Assembly: GCF_004116455.1 (NCBI RefSeq)
Contig: NZ_PDJU01000004.1
Location: 62,001-126,000 of the forward strand
Origin: Arcobacter sp. F155
GTDB lineage: Bacteria > Campylobacterota > Campylobacteria > Campylobacterales > Arcobacteraceae
Direction: 5' to 3'
DNA length: 64,000 bases
The first letter of the stretch is position 1. Each line of letters opens with the position of its first letter. The notes under the pieces were generated by a model. That model saw nothing but the letters and a program-made list of their open reading frames with translations. It searched no databases and was not told the DNA's origin. The position numbers and the translations under genes are program-made. Positions 38,073 to 47,322 of the stretch are shown in pieces.

Positions 38073-38073
<1 letters not shown>

Positions 38074-39221
38074 TGAATTTTATACCCTATGGAAAACAAA
38101 CTATAGAGCAAAGTGATATAGACTCTGTAGTGGAAGTTTTAAAATCAGATTTTTTAACAACAGGACCAAAAGTAAAAGAGTTTGAAAATGCACTATCTTC
38201 TTATTGTGGAGCAAAGTATGTGATTGCAGTATCAAATGGTACAGCTGCTCTACATTTAGCATCATTAGTATTGTTAAATGAAGGAGATAAGGTTTTAACT
38301 ACTCCTAACTCTTTTTTAGCAACTGCAAACTCTATTCTTTATGTAGGAGCAAAACCAGTTTTTGTAGATATAAAAGAAGATGGAAATATTGATTTAGATG
38401 TCTGTGAAGAAATGCTAAAAAAAGATAGTACTATAAAAGCAATATATGCTGTTGCTTTTTCTGGAAATATGATAAATCAATCAAAACTGAAATATTTAAA
38501 AGAGACATATGGAGTAACTATTTTAGAGGATTGTGCCCATGCGATTGGTGCAAAAGAAGGTGAAATAAAAGCTGGAAGCTGTACTAATAGTGATATTTCA
38601 ATATTCTCTTTTCACCCAGTAAAGCATCTTACCACAGCAGAAGGTGGAGCGATTACAACTAACTCAAAAAAGCTTTATGAAAAGCTTCTTTCTTTAAGAA
38701 CTCATGGTATGGTTAAAACATCTTCAATGAAACCATGGGAGTATGAAATGCATCAATTGGGATTTAACTATCGTATTACCGACCTTCAATGTGCATTAGG
38801 GATATCTCAACTTTCTAAGCTAGATAGTTTTATTCATAGACGATTTGAAATAGCAAAAAAATATGATGAGGCTTTTCTCAAAGAGAGTGCAAAGCGCAAG
38901 GAAAATTCAATAATAAAACCTTTATATATTTTTGATGGAACATCTTCTTATCATTTATATGTTGTTCTTGTAGATTTTACAAAACTAAATATTTCAAAAG
39001 AAGAACTATTTTTAAAAATGAAAGAAAAAAATGTAGGTTTACAACTTCATTATATACCAATAAATAAACAACCATATTATAGACAATTAGGTTATGAAAG
39101 TGAAAATACTCCTGTAATGAATAGATATTATGAGGAGTGTTTCTCTCTTCCAATATATCCTTTGTTAAGTAATGAAGAGCAAGAGTACGTAATTAATACA
39201 TTATTTGAGGTATTGAAGTAA
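38073..39221 (+). CDS. pseC: UDP-4-keto-sugar aminotransferase (Pse pathway)
   Basis: The 382-residue PLP enzyme of the DegT/DnrJ/EryC1 family adds the 4-amino group in step 2. The PLP lysine is Lys184 in F-S-F-H-P-V-K-H-L-T-T-A-E-G-G, the motif typical of PseC. It follows pseB with a one-base overlap and is followed without a gap by pseF. A second aminotransferase of the same superfamily lies at 48360. Confidence 0.93.
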
Positions 39222-39935
39222 ATGAAAAAAAATGCTATAGCAATAATTCCAGCAAGGGGTGGAAGTAAAAGAATTCCAAGGAAAAATATAAAAGATTTTC
39301 ATGGAAAACCTTTGATTGCTTATAGTATAGAGGTTGCATTAAGATCAAAACTTTTTGATAAGGTAATTGTTTCTACTGATGATGAAGAAATAGCAAGTAT
39401 TGCAAAAGAGTATGGGGCAGAAGTCCCGTTCTTAAGGCCTGAAGAGTTAAGTGATGATTTTACAGGCACAGCTGATGTTGTAAATCATGCCATAGGTTAT
39501 CTTGAGTCTAAAGACGAATATTATGAGTATATATGTACTATTTATGCAACAGCACCTTTTTTACAGAAGAAGTATATAATAGAAGGATATGAGAGCTTAA
39601 AAAATAGTGATGCCATAAATAGCTTTAGTTCTACATCCATGCCTTTTCCTATTCAGAGAACTTTTAAACTCAATAAAGATGGAAGATGTGAAATGTTCAT
39701 GCCAGAACATTATATGACAAGGTCTCAAGATTTAGAAGAGGCTTACCAGGATGCAGGACAATTTTATTGGACAAATAGAATACGACAAAAAAAGAGTATA
39801 AATACAATGATTTTTAGTGATATTAGTATTCCTCTTATCCTTCCAAGATATTTGGTACAAGATATAGATACTTTAGAAGACTGGACAAGAGCTGAGTATA
39901 TGTATACTGCATTAAAACAAAATGGGGAACTTTAA
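39222..39935 (+). CDS. pseF: CMP-pseudaminic acid cytidylyltransferase
   Basis: The 237-residue enzyme activates pseudaminic acid with CTP, the last step before transfer. The nucleotide-binding motif I-I-P-A-R-G-G-S-K-R-I-P-R-K-N (8-22) and the downstream V-S-T-D-D-E-E-I-A are those of CMP-sialic acid synthetases. The ATG follows the pseC stop directly. It overlaps the upstream part of the pseG region; see the start choice there. Confidence 0.93.
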   Translation: MKKNAIAIIPARGGSKRIPRKNIKDFHGKPLIAYSIEVALRSKLFDKVIVSTDDEEIASIAKEYGAEVPFLRPEELSDDFTGTADVVNHAIGYLESKDEYYEYICTIYATAPFLQKKYIIEGYESLKNSDAINSFSSTSMPFPIQRTFKLNKDGRCEMFMPEHYMTRSQDLEEAYQDAGQFYWTNRIRQKKSINTMIFSDISIPLILPRYLVQDIDTLEDWTRAEYMYTALKQNGEL

Positions 39936-39936
39936 A

Positions 39937-40842
39937 ATGAATATACTTTTTAGGGCAGACTCTTCATCTCAAATTGGTACTGGGCATATAATGAGGGATT
40001 TGGTTTTAGCAAAAAAGTATGAGAAAAAAAAACATAACATAATATTTGCAAGTAGAGAATTAGAAGGAAATATTAATTCTAAAATTGATGAAGCTCAATA
40101 TAAAAGGTTGGTTCTTAAGACGGAGAATATCAAAGAATTAAATAGAATTATAAAAGAACAAAATATTGATATGATAGTGATTGATCATTATGGTATTGAT
40201 TTTAGTTTTGAAAAAAAGTTAAAAAAAGCTAATCCAAGTTTAAAAATATTTGTACTTGATGATACTTATGAAAGACATTACTGTGATACTCTTTTAAATC
40301 ATAATATAAGTGCTGATAAAAAGAGATATAAAGGATTAGTTCCTAATAGTTGTAAGTTGAAATGTGGAAAGAAATATACTCTTTTAAGAGAAGAATTCAT
40401 TAAAGAAAAAAAGAAAAAAAGAAAAAGAAATGATACAAAAATAAAAACTATTTTTATTGCAATGGGTGGAGCTGATCATAGTAATATAAATATTGATATT
40501 CTCAAAGTATTAAGCAAATTTAAAAATATAAAAGTAAATTTAGTAACAACAAGAGCAAATAAAAATTTAAAAGAGTTAGAAGCTTATTGTCAAAATAAAA
40601 AGTGGATTATTCTTCATATAAATTCAAATAAAATAGCAAAACTTATGGCAAAGAGTGATTTTGCAATTGTTACACCAAGTGTAACTATAAACGAAGTTTA
40701 TTATCTAGGGTTACCAATGATAGCAGTAAAGACAGCTGATAATCAACTGGACATGTATAAATATCTTAAGAAGAAAAAAATTTCACTTCTAAAAAAGTTT
40801 GATAGAAATAAGTTAAGGACATATATAAATAAGATAGTATGA
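39937..40842 (+). CDS. pseG: UDP-sugar hydrolase of the Pse pathway
   Basis: The 301-residue GT-B-fold enzyme removes UDP from the diacetamido sugar (step 4). The N-terminus F-R-A-D-S-S-S-Q-I-G-T-G-H-I-M-R carries the catalytic His of the G-x-G-H-x-x-R motif. I chose ATG 39937 because GGGGA (39924-39928) is well placed before it; the in-frame ATG at 39922 lies inside the end of pseF. It is unusually Lys-rich, with a run of lysines near residue 155. Confidence 0.9.
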   Translation: MNILFRADSSSQIGTGHIMRDLVLAKKYEKKKHNIIFASRELEGNINSKIDEAQYKRLVLKTENIKELNRIIKEQNIDMIVIDHYGIDFSFEKKLKKANPSLKIFVLDDTYERHYCDTLLNHNISADKKRYKGLVPNSCKLKCGKKYTLLREEFIKEKKKKRKRNDTKIKTIFIAMGGADHSNINIDILKVLSKFKNIKVNLVTTRANKNLKELEAYCQNKKWIILHINSNKIAKLMAKSDFAIVTPSVTINEVYYLGLPMIAVKTADNQLDMYKYLKKKKISLLKKFDRNKLRTYINKIV

Positions 40843-40852
40843 GAAAAATTTT

Positions 40853-41332
40853 ATGAAAAAGATTAAACTAATAAATTTTACTAAATTATCATTAGATGAA
40901 AAAAAATTAATTCTTCAATGGAGAAATAATCCTCTTATAAAAAAGTGGATGTATACAGAGAAAGATATTAGTTTAGAAGATCATTTATCTTTTATTGATA
41001 ATTTACTTTTATCTGAGGATAAGTTATACTTTTTAGTTAAAGAGAATATGGAATATATAGGTGTCATTGATTTTGTTAATATTTCACCTGATTCTTTAAA
41101 TATGGGAATATATGCTAACCCTTTTTTAAAAAATAAAGGAATAATTTTATTAGAAGAAATAATCAAGTACTCCTTTGATATTCTAAAAGTTAAAAAAATA
41201 AAAGCAGAAGTTTTTAAAGAAAATGATAAAGCCTGTAATTTATATAAAAAATATAACTTTACTACAGTCAATGAAAAGAATATAAATAATAGAGAAGTAG
41301 CTTGTATGGAGTTAATAAATGAAAATAGGTAA
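40853..41332 (+). CDS. pseH: Amino-sugar N-acetyltransferase (GNAT)
   Basis: The 159-residue GNAT enzyme acetylates the 4-amino group of the pathway intermediate (step 3). The characteristic pattern is L-I-L-Q-W-R-N-N-P-L-I-K-K-W-M (18-32) and the acetyl-CoA region N-M-G-I-Y-A-N-P-F-L. Position between pseG and pseI supports the assignment. It overlaps pseI by 14 bases. Confidence 0.9.
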   Translation: MKKIKLINFTKLSLDEKKLILQWRNNPLIKKWMYTEKDISLEDHLSFIDNLLLSEDKLYFLVKENMEYIGVIDFVNISPDSLNMGIYANPFLKNKGIILLEEIIKYSFDILKVKKIKAEVFKENDKACNLYKKYNFTTVNEKNINNREVACMELINENR

Positions 41333-42344
41333 CTTTGATTTAAAAAAAGATGGAACTTATATAATATCAGAACTTAGTGCAAATCATGGTAGAGATATTA
41401 ATATTGTTAAAAAAACTATAAAAGCAGCCAAAGAAATAGGAGCAAATGCAGTAAAACTTCAAACTTATACTGCAGATACTTTAACATTAAATTCAGATAA
41501 AGAGGACTTTATTATTAAAGGTGGAACTCTTTGGGATGATAAAAAACTTTATGAATTATATAAAGAAGCGTACCTTCCTTGGGAATGGCACAAGGAGTTA
41601 TTTGAATATGCTAGAAGTATTGATATTGATATTTTCTCGAGTCCTTTTGATAAAAGTGCAGTTGATTTTCTAGAACAGTTTAACCCAAGTGCATATAAAA
41701 TTGCTTCTTTTGAAATAACGGACTATGATCTTATCAAATATACCGCATCTAAAGGGAAGCCTATTATAATTAGTACTGGAATAGCTACAATAAGTGAGAT
41801 ACAAGATGCTGTTGATATATGTAGAAGTGTAGGGAATGAAAATATTATACTTTTAAAATGTACAAGTTCTTATCCTGCACCACTAGAAGATGCAAACTTA
41901 GCAACTATCCCAAATTTAGCACAAACATTTGGTGTAGTAAGTGGTTTTTCTGATCATACACTGGGAACTACAGCACCTGTTGTTGCAGTTACTCTTGGTG
42001 CAAAAGTTATCGAAAAACATTTTATTTTAGATAAATCAATAGGTGGTCCTGATGCAGATTTTTCTTTAGATAAACAAGAGTTTTCTGATATGATAAAGGC
42101 AGTAAGAGATACTGAAGGATTACTTGGTAAAGTTGATTATACTTTAACTGCTAAAAAGAAAAAGTCAAGACAGTTTGCAAGAAGTCTTTATGTTAGTAAA
42201 GATATAAAAAAAGGTGAACTCTTTACGGAAAAAAATATAAGAAGTGTAAGACCTGGATATGGGTTACATCCAAAGTATTTAAATGATATTTTAGGAAAAG
42301 AAGCTAAAAAGAGTTATACCATTGGAGATAGAGTAAGCTTTTAA
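41319..42344 (+). CDS. pseI: Pseudaminic acid synthase
   Basis: The 341-residue NeuB-family enzyme condenses the 6-deoxy-diacetamido-altrose with phosphoenolpyruvate (step 5). The TIM-barrel domain has I-S-E-L-S-A-N-H-G (16-24) and the P-E-P site region; a C-terminal SAF (antifreeze-like) domain starts near 285 with R-S-L-Y-V-S-K-D-I-K-K-G. Together with pseB, C, H, G and F the pathway to CMP-pseudaminic acid is complete in the window. Confidence 0.94.
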   Translation: MKIGNFDLKKDGTYIISELSANHGRDINIVKKTIKAAKEIGANAVKLQTYTADTLTLNSDKEDFIIKGGTLWDDKKLYELYKEAYLPWEWHKELFEYARSIDIDIFSSPFDKSAVDFLEQFNPSAYKIASFEITDYDLIKYTASKGKPIIISTGIATISEIQDAVDICRSVGNENIILLKCTSSYPAPLEDANLATIPNLAQTFGVVSGFSDHTLGTTAPVVAVTLGAKVIEKHFILDKSIGGPDADFSLDKQEFSDMIKAVRDTEGLLGKVDYTLTAKKKKSRQFARSLYVSKDIKKGELFTEKNIRSVRPGYGLHPKYLNDILGKEAKKSYTIGDRVSF

Positions 42345-42366
42345 AAGAAGTTTTATAAGGGAACAA

Positions 42367-44295
42367 TTGGAAGATTTAAATAATATAGCAGAAGAGATAT
42401 TTGACTCGTGTATTGAAAATATAGAAAATGAAAATATAGAAGATGAAGTAGTTATTGGACTATATTATATTTCTAAATATATTGAAGAGGGGCATACTCT
42501 CTCAGTAAATAGTCATAATCAGCTAAATAAAATAATATTATTATTAAATAAAAAAAGTCATGAAAACTTAAAATTAATAAATAATATTAGAACTTTTATT
42601 TTAAAATATATTTTAGATATTATTGAAAACAAAAAAAGCCTAAATAAAATTAAAGAAGAGTTCTTTAAAACTTATTATGATTTTAATGATTTTCAAAATA
42701 TTATAGATAATAAAGACTTTATTTTATTGCTTTTTCCACAAGAAAAAATGAGTGAATATTTAGAATGTTTAAATGCAGAATTTAAAAAAGATAGAGAGTT
42801 TTGGGATAAAACATTTATTGAAAAACAACAGGTTATTTTTAAATTTCACTATATAACTATGTTAATTTATGAAAAGAAGAGAGAAAATTTTCAAAAGATG
42901 TTTGAATATTTATTTAAAATATTCAATATGGCTATAAGTAAAGAAGAAGATGAACTTATTTTTTATCTATATACTCCATTGTATTATTCTAATAATATTG
43001 TCTCAACAGACTTTGATGATTACCTACGGTTCAATAATTTAGTAGAGAAAAAATTTGAATACTATATAAAAACTAGTTTTATTAAGAGATATCAAATAAT
43101 GCCTAATACTAATAAAGGGAAAAAGGGAAAAGTGAAGATTGCTTTTGTTCCAGAAAGATTAATAGAGTACTCTGTTTATAAGGTCTTATATACATTATTA
43201 AATTATCTAAAAAACCTTGAAGTAGAGATTATTACCTTTGATTTAAATTTTAAAGAGTTAGGGGGTTCCCTGACTGAAAAACAGAATGAATTGGTTCTTT
43301 TAGGACATAATCTGATAGATTGCAATAAAAAATTTGCTACAAATAATTCTGTATTTTATTCAACAGTAGAAAAGGCTTTAAAACTTCGTGAATATATAAT
43401 ATCTAATGAAATTGACATTTTAATAGGAATGAGTGGTAGACCTGAATATAACTTTTTATTTACAACAAGAACAGCACCTTTACAAGTTTATTGGAGTCAT
43501 GGAAATAGTGAGTATCATATTGATGGTATAGATAAAAAAATATCTCATTTTGACCAAAGAACAAAAAACAATGAGTATCAAATATTTCACCTCCCTATAA
43601 ATTTAAAAGACTATCAAGTAGAAATTGATTATAGTACGGTTCAAACAATAAGAGATATATATCCTAAAAATAGTTTTATCTTAGGTTATATAGGACGTTT
43701 ATTAAAAATAGAAGATGATGATTACCTAGATTGTATTGCAAGTATAATGAAAGAAAATCCAAATACTATATTTCTAGCATGTGGAAGTGGTAATCAAGAT
43801 ACTATTAGAACAAAGGTAAATAATTTAGGAATAGGAGATAGATTTTTCTTTACGGGACACATTGACCCTAATATATATGCATATGTCATAGATTTATTTT
43901 TAGCTTCTTTTGTTAATGGTGGTGCAGCACTAGATGAGTATAGAAACAAAGGGAGACCATATGTTTCTTTGCATTCTAAAGACTGGTTTAAAAACTATAA
44001 TAAAATAAATTTTATAAAAGTTTATAATGAAAATAATAAAGGGTATTTAAAAAAAGATTTATATAGTAAAGAAGATATATCTTCTATAAAAAAGAATAAT
44101 TATTTGAATATAGCAAATAGACATTCATCTTTTTTTTATACTTTAGGACATGTAAAAAATATTCAAGACTATATAAAAGTATCAAAACTATTAATAAATG
44201 ATAAAGAACTATGTCATAAAATAGTAGAAGAAAGGTTATTTATTTTAAACTATAGAAATCAAGAGTTTGATTTTTTAGAAACCTTAAATAATTAA
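42367..44295 (+). CDS. Large glycosyltransferase (GT-B, possibly GT41/HMW1C-like)
   Basis: The 642-residue protein has about 250 residues of helical, TPR-like N-terminus and a GT-B C-terminal half. In the latter, S-F-I-L-G-Y-I-G-R-L-L-K, N-T-I-F-L-A-C-G-S-G and F-F-T-G-H-I-D-P form the nucleotide-sugar domain; V-Y-W-S-H-G-N-S-E-Y-H recalls OGT- and HMW1C-type protein glycosyltransferases. It uses a TTG start with AAGGGA upstream and directly follows pseI, so a role as flagellin glycosyltransferase is plausible (inference). Donor and acceptor unknown. Confidence 0.65.
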   Translation: MEDLNNIAEEIFDSCIENIENENIEDEVVIGLYYISKYIEEGHTLSVNSHNQLNKIILLLNKKSHENLKLINNIRTFILKYILDIIENKKSLNKIKEEFFKTYYDFNDFQNIIDNKDFILLLFPQEKMSEYLECLNAEFKKDREFWDKTFIEKQQVIFKFHYITMLIYEKKRENFQKMFEYLFKIFNMAISKEEDELIFYLYTPLYYSNNIVSTDFDDYLRFNNLVEKKFEYYIKTSFIKRYQIMPNTNKGKKGKVKIAFVPERLIEYSVYKVLYTLLNYLKNLEVEIITFDLNFKELGGSLTEKQNELVLLGHNLIDCNKKFATNNSVFYSTVEKALKLREYIISNEIDILIGMSGRPEYNFLFTTRTAPLQVYWSHGNSEYHIDGIDKKISHFDQRTKNNEYQIFHLPINLKDYQVEIDYSTVQTIRDIYPKNSFILGYIGRLLKIEDDDYLDCIASIMKENPNTIFLACGSGNQDTIRTKVNNLGIGDRFFFTGHIDPNIYAYVIDLFLASFVNGGAALDEYRNKGRPYVSLHSKDWFKNYNKINFIKVYNENNKGYLKKDLYSKEDISSIKKNNYLNIANRHSSFFYTLGHVKNIQDYIKVSKLLINDKELCHKIVEERLFILNYRNQEFDFLETLNN

Positions 44296-44341
44296 GACTA
44301 TTAATAATAAAGATTTTAAAAATAAGTTTATCAGGAATTGA

Positions 44342-44374
44342 ATGAAAATAAACACTAAAAAAAGAATTTTTTAA
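44342..44374 (+). CDS. Possible 10-codon leader ORF before the WbqC gene
   Basis: ATG at 44342 has AGGA five bases upstream and opens a 10-residue frame (M-K-I-N-T-K-K-R-I-F) whose TAA ends one base before the next ATG at 44376. The larger gene itself has no ribosome binding site, so reinitiation after this mini-ORF could set its translation. It may also be chance in A/T-rich DNA. Confidence 0.3.
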   Translation: MKINTKKRIF

Positions 44375-44375
44375 T

Positions 44376-45080
44376 ATGAGCAAAGTTGCTATATTACAAT
44401 CTAACTATATACCTTGGAAAGGTTATTTTGATTTAATAAATAGTGTTGATTATTTTGTAATATATGATAGTATGCAATATACAAGAAGAGACTGGAGAAA
44501 TAGAAATAAAATACAAACAACTACTGGATTAAAGTGGTTAAGTATTCCTGTTGTTACTAAAAATAAATTTCATCAATCTATTTTTAATACAAAAGTTGAA
44601 AATAAAAACTGGGCACAAATTCATTGGGAAACAATAAAAAGAAATTATACTAAAGCTACTTATTTTAAAGAGTATAAAGAGTTATTTGAAGAACTTTATT
44701 TAAATTCAAATGAAGATTTTTTAAGTGATATAAATTATAAATTTTTAAAAGCTATAAATGATATTTTAGGAATAAAAACCAAAATACTTTTCTCCAATGA
44801 GTTTAAATTAGTTGAAGGGAAAAGTGAAAGATTATTAGGAATATGTAAGGAATTAAATGCTGCAACTTATTTTTCCGGACCAGCTGCTAAAGATTATTTA
44901 AATGAAAATCTTTTTAAAGAAGAAAAAATTGAAGTTAACTGGATGGATTACTCAAACTATAAACCCTATCCTCAAGTTTTTACTCCTTTTAATCACTTTG
45001 TTTCTATTTTAGATCTTATTTTTAATATGGGAGAAAATAGTAGCTTATATATGAAAAGTTTTAAGGCTAAAAATGAATAA
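44376..45080 (+). CDS. WbqC-family protein
   Basis: The 234-residue protein matches the WbqC family of O-antigen and glycan loci: A-I-L-Q-S-N-Y-I-P-W-K-G-Y-F-D-L-I at 5-21, D-S-M-Q-Y-T-R-R-D-W-R-N-R-N-K-I-Q, and Y-F-S-G-P-A-A-K-D-Y-L. The biochemical role of this family is not established; it is frequent next to amino-sugar genes. It overlaps the radical SAM gene by 8 bases. Confidence 0.82.
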   Translation: MSKVAILQSNYIPWKGYFDLINSVDYFVIYDSMQYTRRDWRNRNKIQTTTGLKWLSIPVVTKNKFHQSIFNTKVENKNWAQIHWETIKRNYTKATYFKEYKELFEELYLNSNEDFLSDINYKFLKAINDILGIKTKILFSNEFKLVEGKSERLLGICKELNAATYFSGPAAKDYLNENLFKEEKIEVNWMDYSNYKPYPQVFTPFNHFVSILDLIFNMGENSSLYMKSFKAKNE

Positions 45081-46056
45081 TATAAAATATGGTTTTCAAA
45101 AACATCTTTCAAAAGAGTATCCCTCTCAAATAATCATAGATTTAACGCAATTTTGTAATCTTGCTTGTATTCACTGTCCTCATCCTATATTTAAAAAATC
45201 AGAATATTTTACGGGCTCACATTTAGACCTAAATTTGCATAAAAAATTAATTGATGATATTGCAGAAAATAGTAATAATATTTGTCAGTATATAAGATAT
45301 ACGGCAAATGGAGAGACTTTATTACATCCTAATTTTGATGAAATAATCTTATATTCAGGGAAATATAGTAATACAAGAATAAATGTTACAACAAATGGAA
45401 ACTTACTAACTAACTCAAAAATTAATGTTCTATTAGAAGCAAAAGTAGATGTAATTGATATAAGTATTGATGCTTATTTAGAAGAGACTTATTCAAAAAT
45501 TAGAATAAATGGTAATTTAGAAATAGTAAAGCAAAATATTAAAAATTTAATAAAAAAAATAAAAGAGACTAATAGTCAAACAAAAATAGTTGTAAGTTTT
45601 GTTAATCAACCTAAAAATATTCAAGAAGCTGAAAGTTTTAAAAAATACTGGGAAGAGCAAGGAGCTAATTTTGTAGTAATTAGAAATTTACACTCTTCTG
45701 CTGGCTCTAAAAAAAATATTTCAAAAAAAATGAAAGATCTAACTCAAACAACTTTTAGAAAACCTTGCTTATATCCTTGGGAAAGACTTACTTTAACACC
45801 TGATGGAAAATTAGCTTTTTGTCCTGCTGATTGGGTACATGGTTCACATTTTATTGATTTTAAAACTACTTCAATAAAAGAAGTATGGCAAAGTAAATTT
45901 ATGGAAGAGTTAAGAGAAGCTCATTTAAAAAATGATTTTAAAAATTTCTCTTTTTGCGAAAATTGTCCTGACTGGGTTAATACAAAATGGCCAGAAGAAG
46001 GAACTTCTTATATGAATGTGATGAAAGATCTAATTCCTAATGATTTATTGGATTAA
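45073..46056 (+). CDS. Radical SAM/SPASM-type protein
   Basis: The 327-residue protein has the radical SAM motif C-N-L-A-C-I-H-C (Cys28, 32, 35). C-terminal cysteines in R-K-P-C-L-Y-P-W, A-F-C-P-A-D-W and F-C-E-N-C-P-D-W resemble a SPASM auxiliary-cluster region. Such proteins modify peptides, sugars or lipids. It overlaps the WbqC gene by 8 bases and is followed two bases later by a glycosyltransferase gene, so a role in glycan building is likely, but the reaction cannot be named. Confidence 0.78.
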   Translation: MNNIKYGFQKHLSKEYPSQIIIDLTQFCNLACIHCPHPIFKKSEYFTGSHLDLNLHKKLIDDIAENSNNICQYIRYTANGETLLHPNFDEIILYSGKYSNTRINVTTNGNLLTNSKINVLLEAKVDVIDISIDAYLEETYSKIRINGNLEIVKQNIKNLIKKIKETNSQTKIVVSFVNQPKNIQEAESFKKYWEEQGANFVVIRNLHSSAGSKKNISKKMKDLTQTTFRKPCLYPWERLTLTPDGKLAFCPADWVHGSHFIDFKTTSIKEVWQSKFMEELREAHLKNDFKNFSFCENCPDWVNTKWPEEGTSYMNVMKDLIPNDLLD

Positions 46057-46058
46057 AA

Positions 46059-47321
46059 ATGAAACAAACAATACAAAATGAAAGCTCTTTTACAATTACT
46101 AGTAATTTTGATGCACCAACAAATATAAAAAATGAATTTTTATATTATGTAAAAAGAGTTTTTATTGATATTTTTATTGGGATACCTGTACTAATCTTAG
46201 CCTTTTTTCTATTATTATTTAAAAAACAAATAAAAAAAAGAAGTTCTAAAAAGATTATCTTAGGAACTGTTCCTATAATTATATTTAAAACTTATAATGA
46301 TGTATTAAAAAAAGAATTTAATACAACACTTTTTGTTTTAAAAGATTGGTCAGAGGGTAATTTTCATAATGGAATAACATTAAATGATATTTCTACTTCT
46401 TTTATAGCAAAAAGACCTTTTACTCTTGGAACTTATTTTGCTTTTATTTGGAGCATTTTAAATTTTGAACTATTTTTATTGTATTTTAACAGTGGCTTTT
46501 TAGAAAGAACTATCTGGTGGAGATTAGAACCTATTATTTATCAGTTATTTGATAAAAAAGTAGTTTTATTTCCATATGGAAGTGATGTTTGGACAGTTGA
46601 TAAAATGTCAAATTTAAAAAAGAAATATGCACTAACTCTTTTTGATAAAAAATATTTTGATATGGATTTTAAAAGAATTAAAAGAAATATATGGTGGAGT
46701 AAATATGTAAATGCAATATTTACTTTAGTTGATTTTATAAAATTTTTACCTAGATTTGATATTTTAACTCTTCATGGGCATATCTTATTAGATATTGAAG
46801 AGAAACCAACTTTTATTAAAAAAGATACAATAAAAATTGTACATTTTGCAAATGATGAATTTAGAAAAGGCACAAAAAATATTAGCTTGATTTTAGAAAA
46901 TTTATCAAAAGAAAGAGATGATTTTGAGTATGAAATATTAGTTTCTATTTCAAGGGATACTCTTTTAAAAAAATGTAAAGAAGCTGATATTATAATAGAT
47001 ACTTTTATTGATGGATTTTTGCAATATACAACTTTAGAAGCAGCAATAAAAGGAAAAGTAGTTTTAGCAAATTTGGATAATGAATTGAATGACTTTTTTA
47101 AATATATAAATAATGAATATTATGAAAAACATTTTAAGCAAATGCCAATTATAAATTATAATATATATAATTTAGAAGAAAAACTTTTAGAACTACTAAA
47201 TAATAAAGAAGAAATTGTTGAAATTAGTAAAAATACTTATGACTTTACACTTAATATTATAGAAGAAAATAAAAAATTTATTTTAAATTTTACAAATAAA
47301 TTATTAGAGAAAAGGTACTAA
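46059..47321 (+). CDS. Membrane-anchored glycosyltransferase-like protein
   Basis: The 420-residue protein has a membrane segment at about 33-55 and a diverged GT-B-like body: L-F-P-Y-G-S-D-V-W (near 167), H-F-A-N-D-E-F-R-K-G-T-K-N-I, and D-T-F-I-D-G-F-L-Q-Y-T-T-L-E-A-A-I-K-G-K-V-like C-terminal donor region. It probably transfers a sugar on the cytoplasmic membrane face. Family assignment is weak. Confidence 0.55.
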   Translation: MKQTIQNESSFTITSNFDAPTNIKNEFLYYVKRVFIDIFIGIPVLILAFFLLLFKKQIKKRSSKKIILGTVPIIIFKTYNDVLKKEFNTTLFVLKDWSEGNFHNGITLNDISTSFIAKRPFTLGTYFAFIWSILNFELFLLYFNSGFLERTIWWRLEPIIYQLFDKKVVLFPYGSDVWTVDKMSNLKKKYALTLFDKKYFDMDFKRIKRNIWWSKYVNAIFTLVDFIKFLPRFDILTLHGHILLDIEEKPTFIKKDTIKIVHFANDEFRKGTKNISLILENLSKERDDFEYEILVSISRDTLLKKCKEADIIIDTFIDGFLQYTTLEAAIKGKVVLANLDNELNDFFKYINNEYYEKHFKQMPIINYNIYNLEEKLLELLNNKEEIVEISKNTYDFTLNIIEENKKFILNFTNKLLEKRY

Positions 47322-47322
47322 A

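Noticed and set aside
44128-44140. Run of eight T bases as a phase-variation tract
   Set aside because: Short T and A runs are common in this A/T-rich DNA, the frame is intact, and no long G or C tract of the type used for phase variation in Campylobacter was seen in the window.
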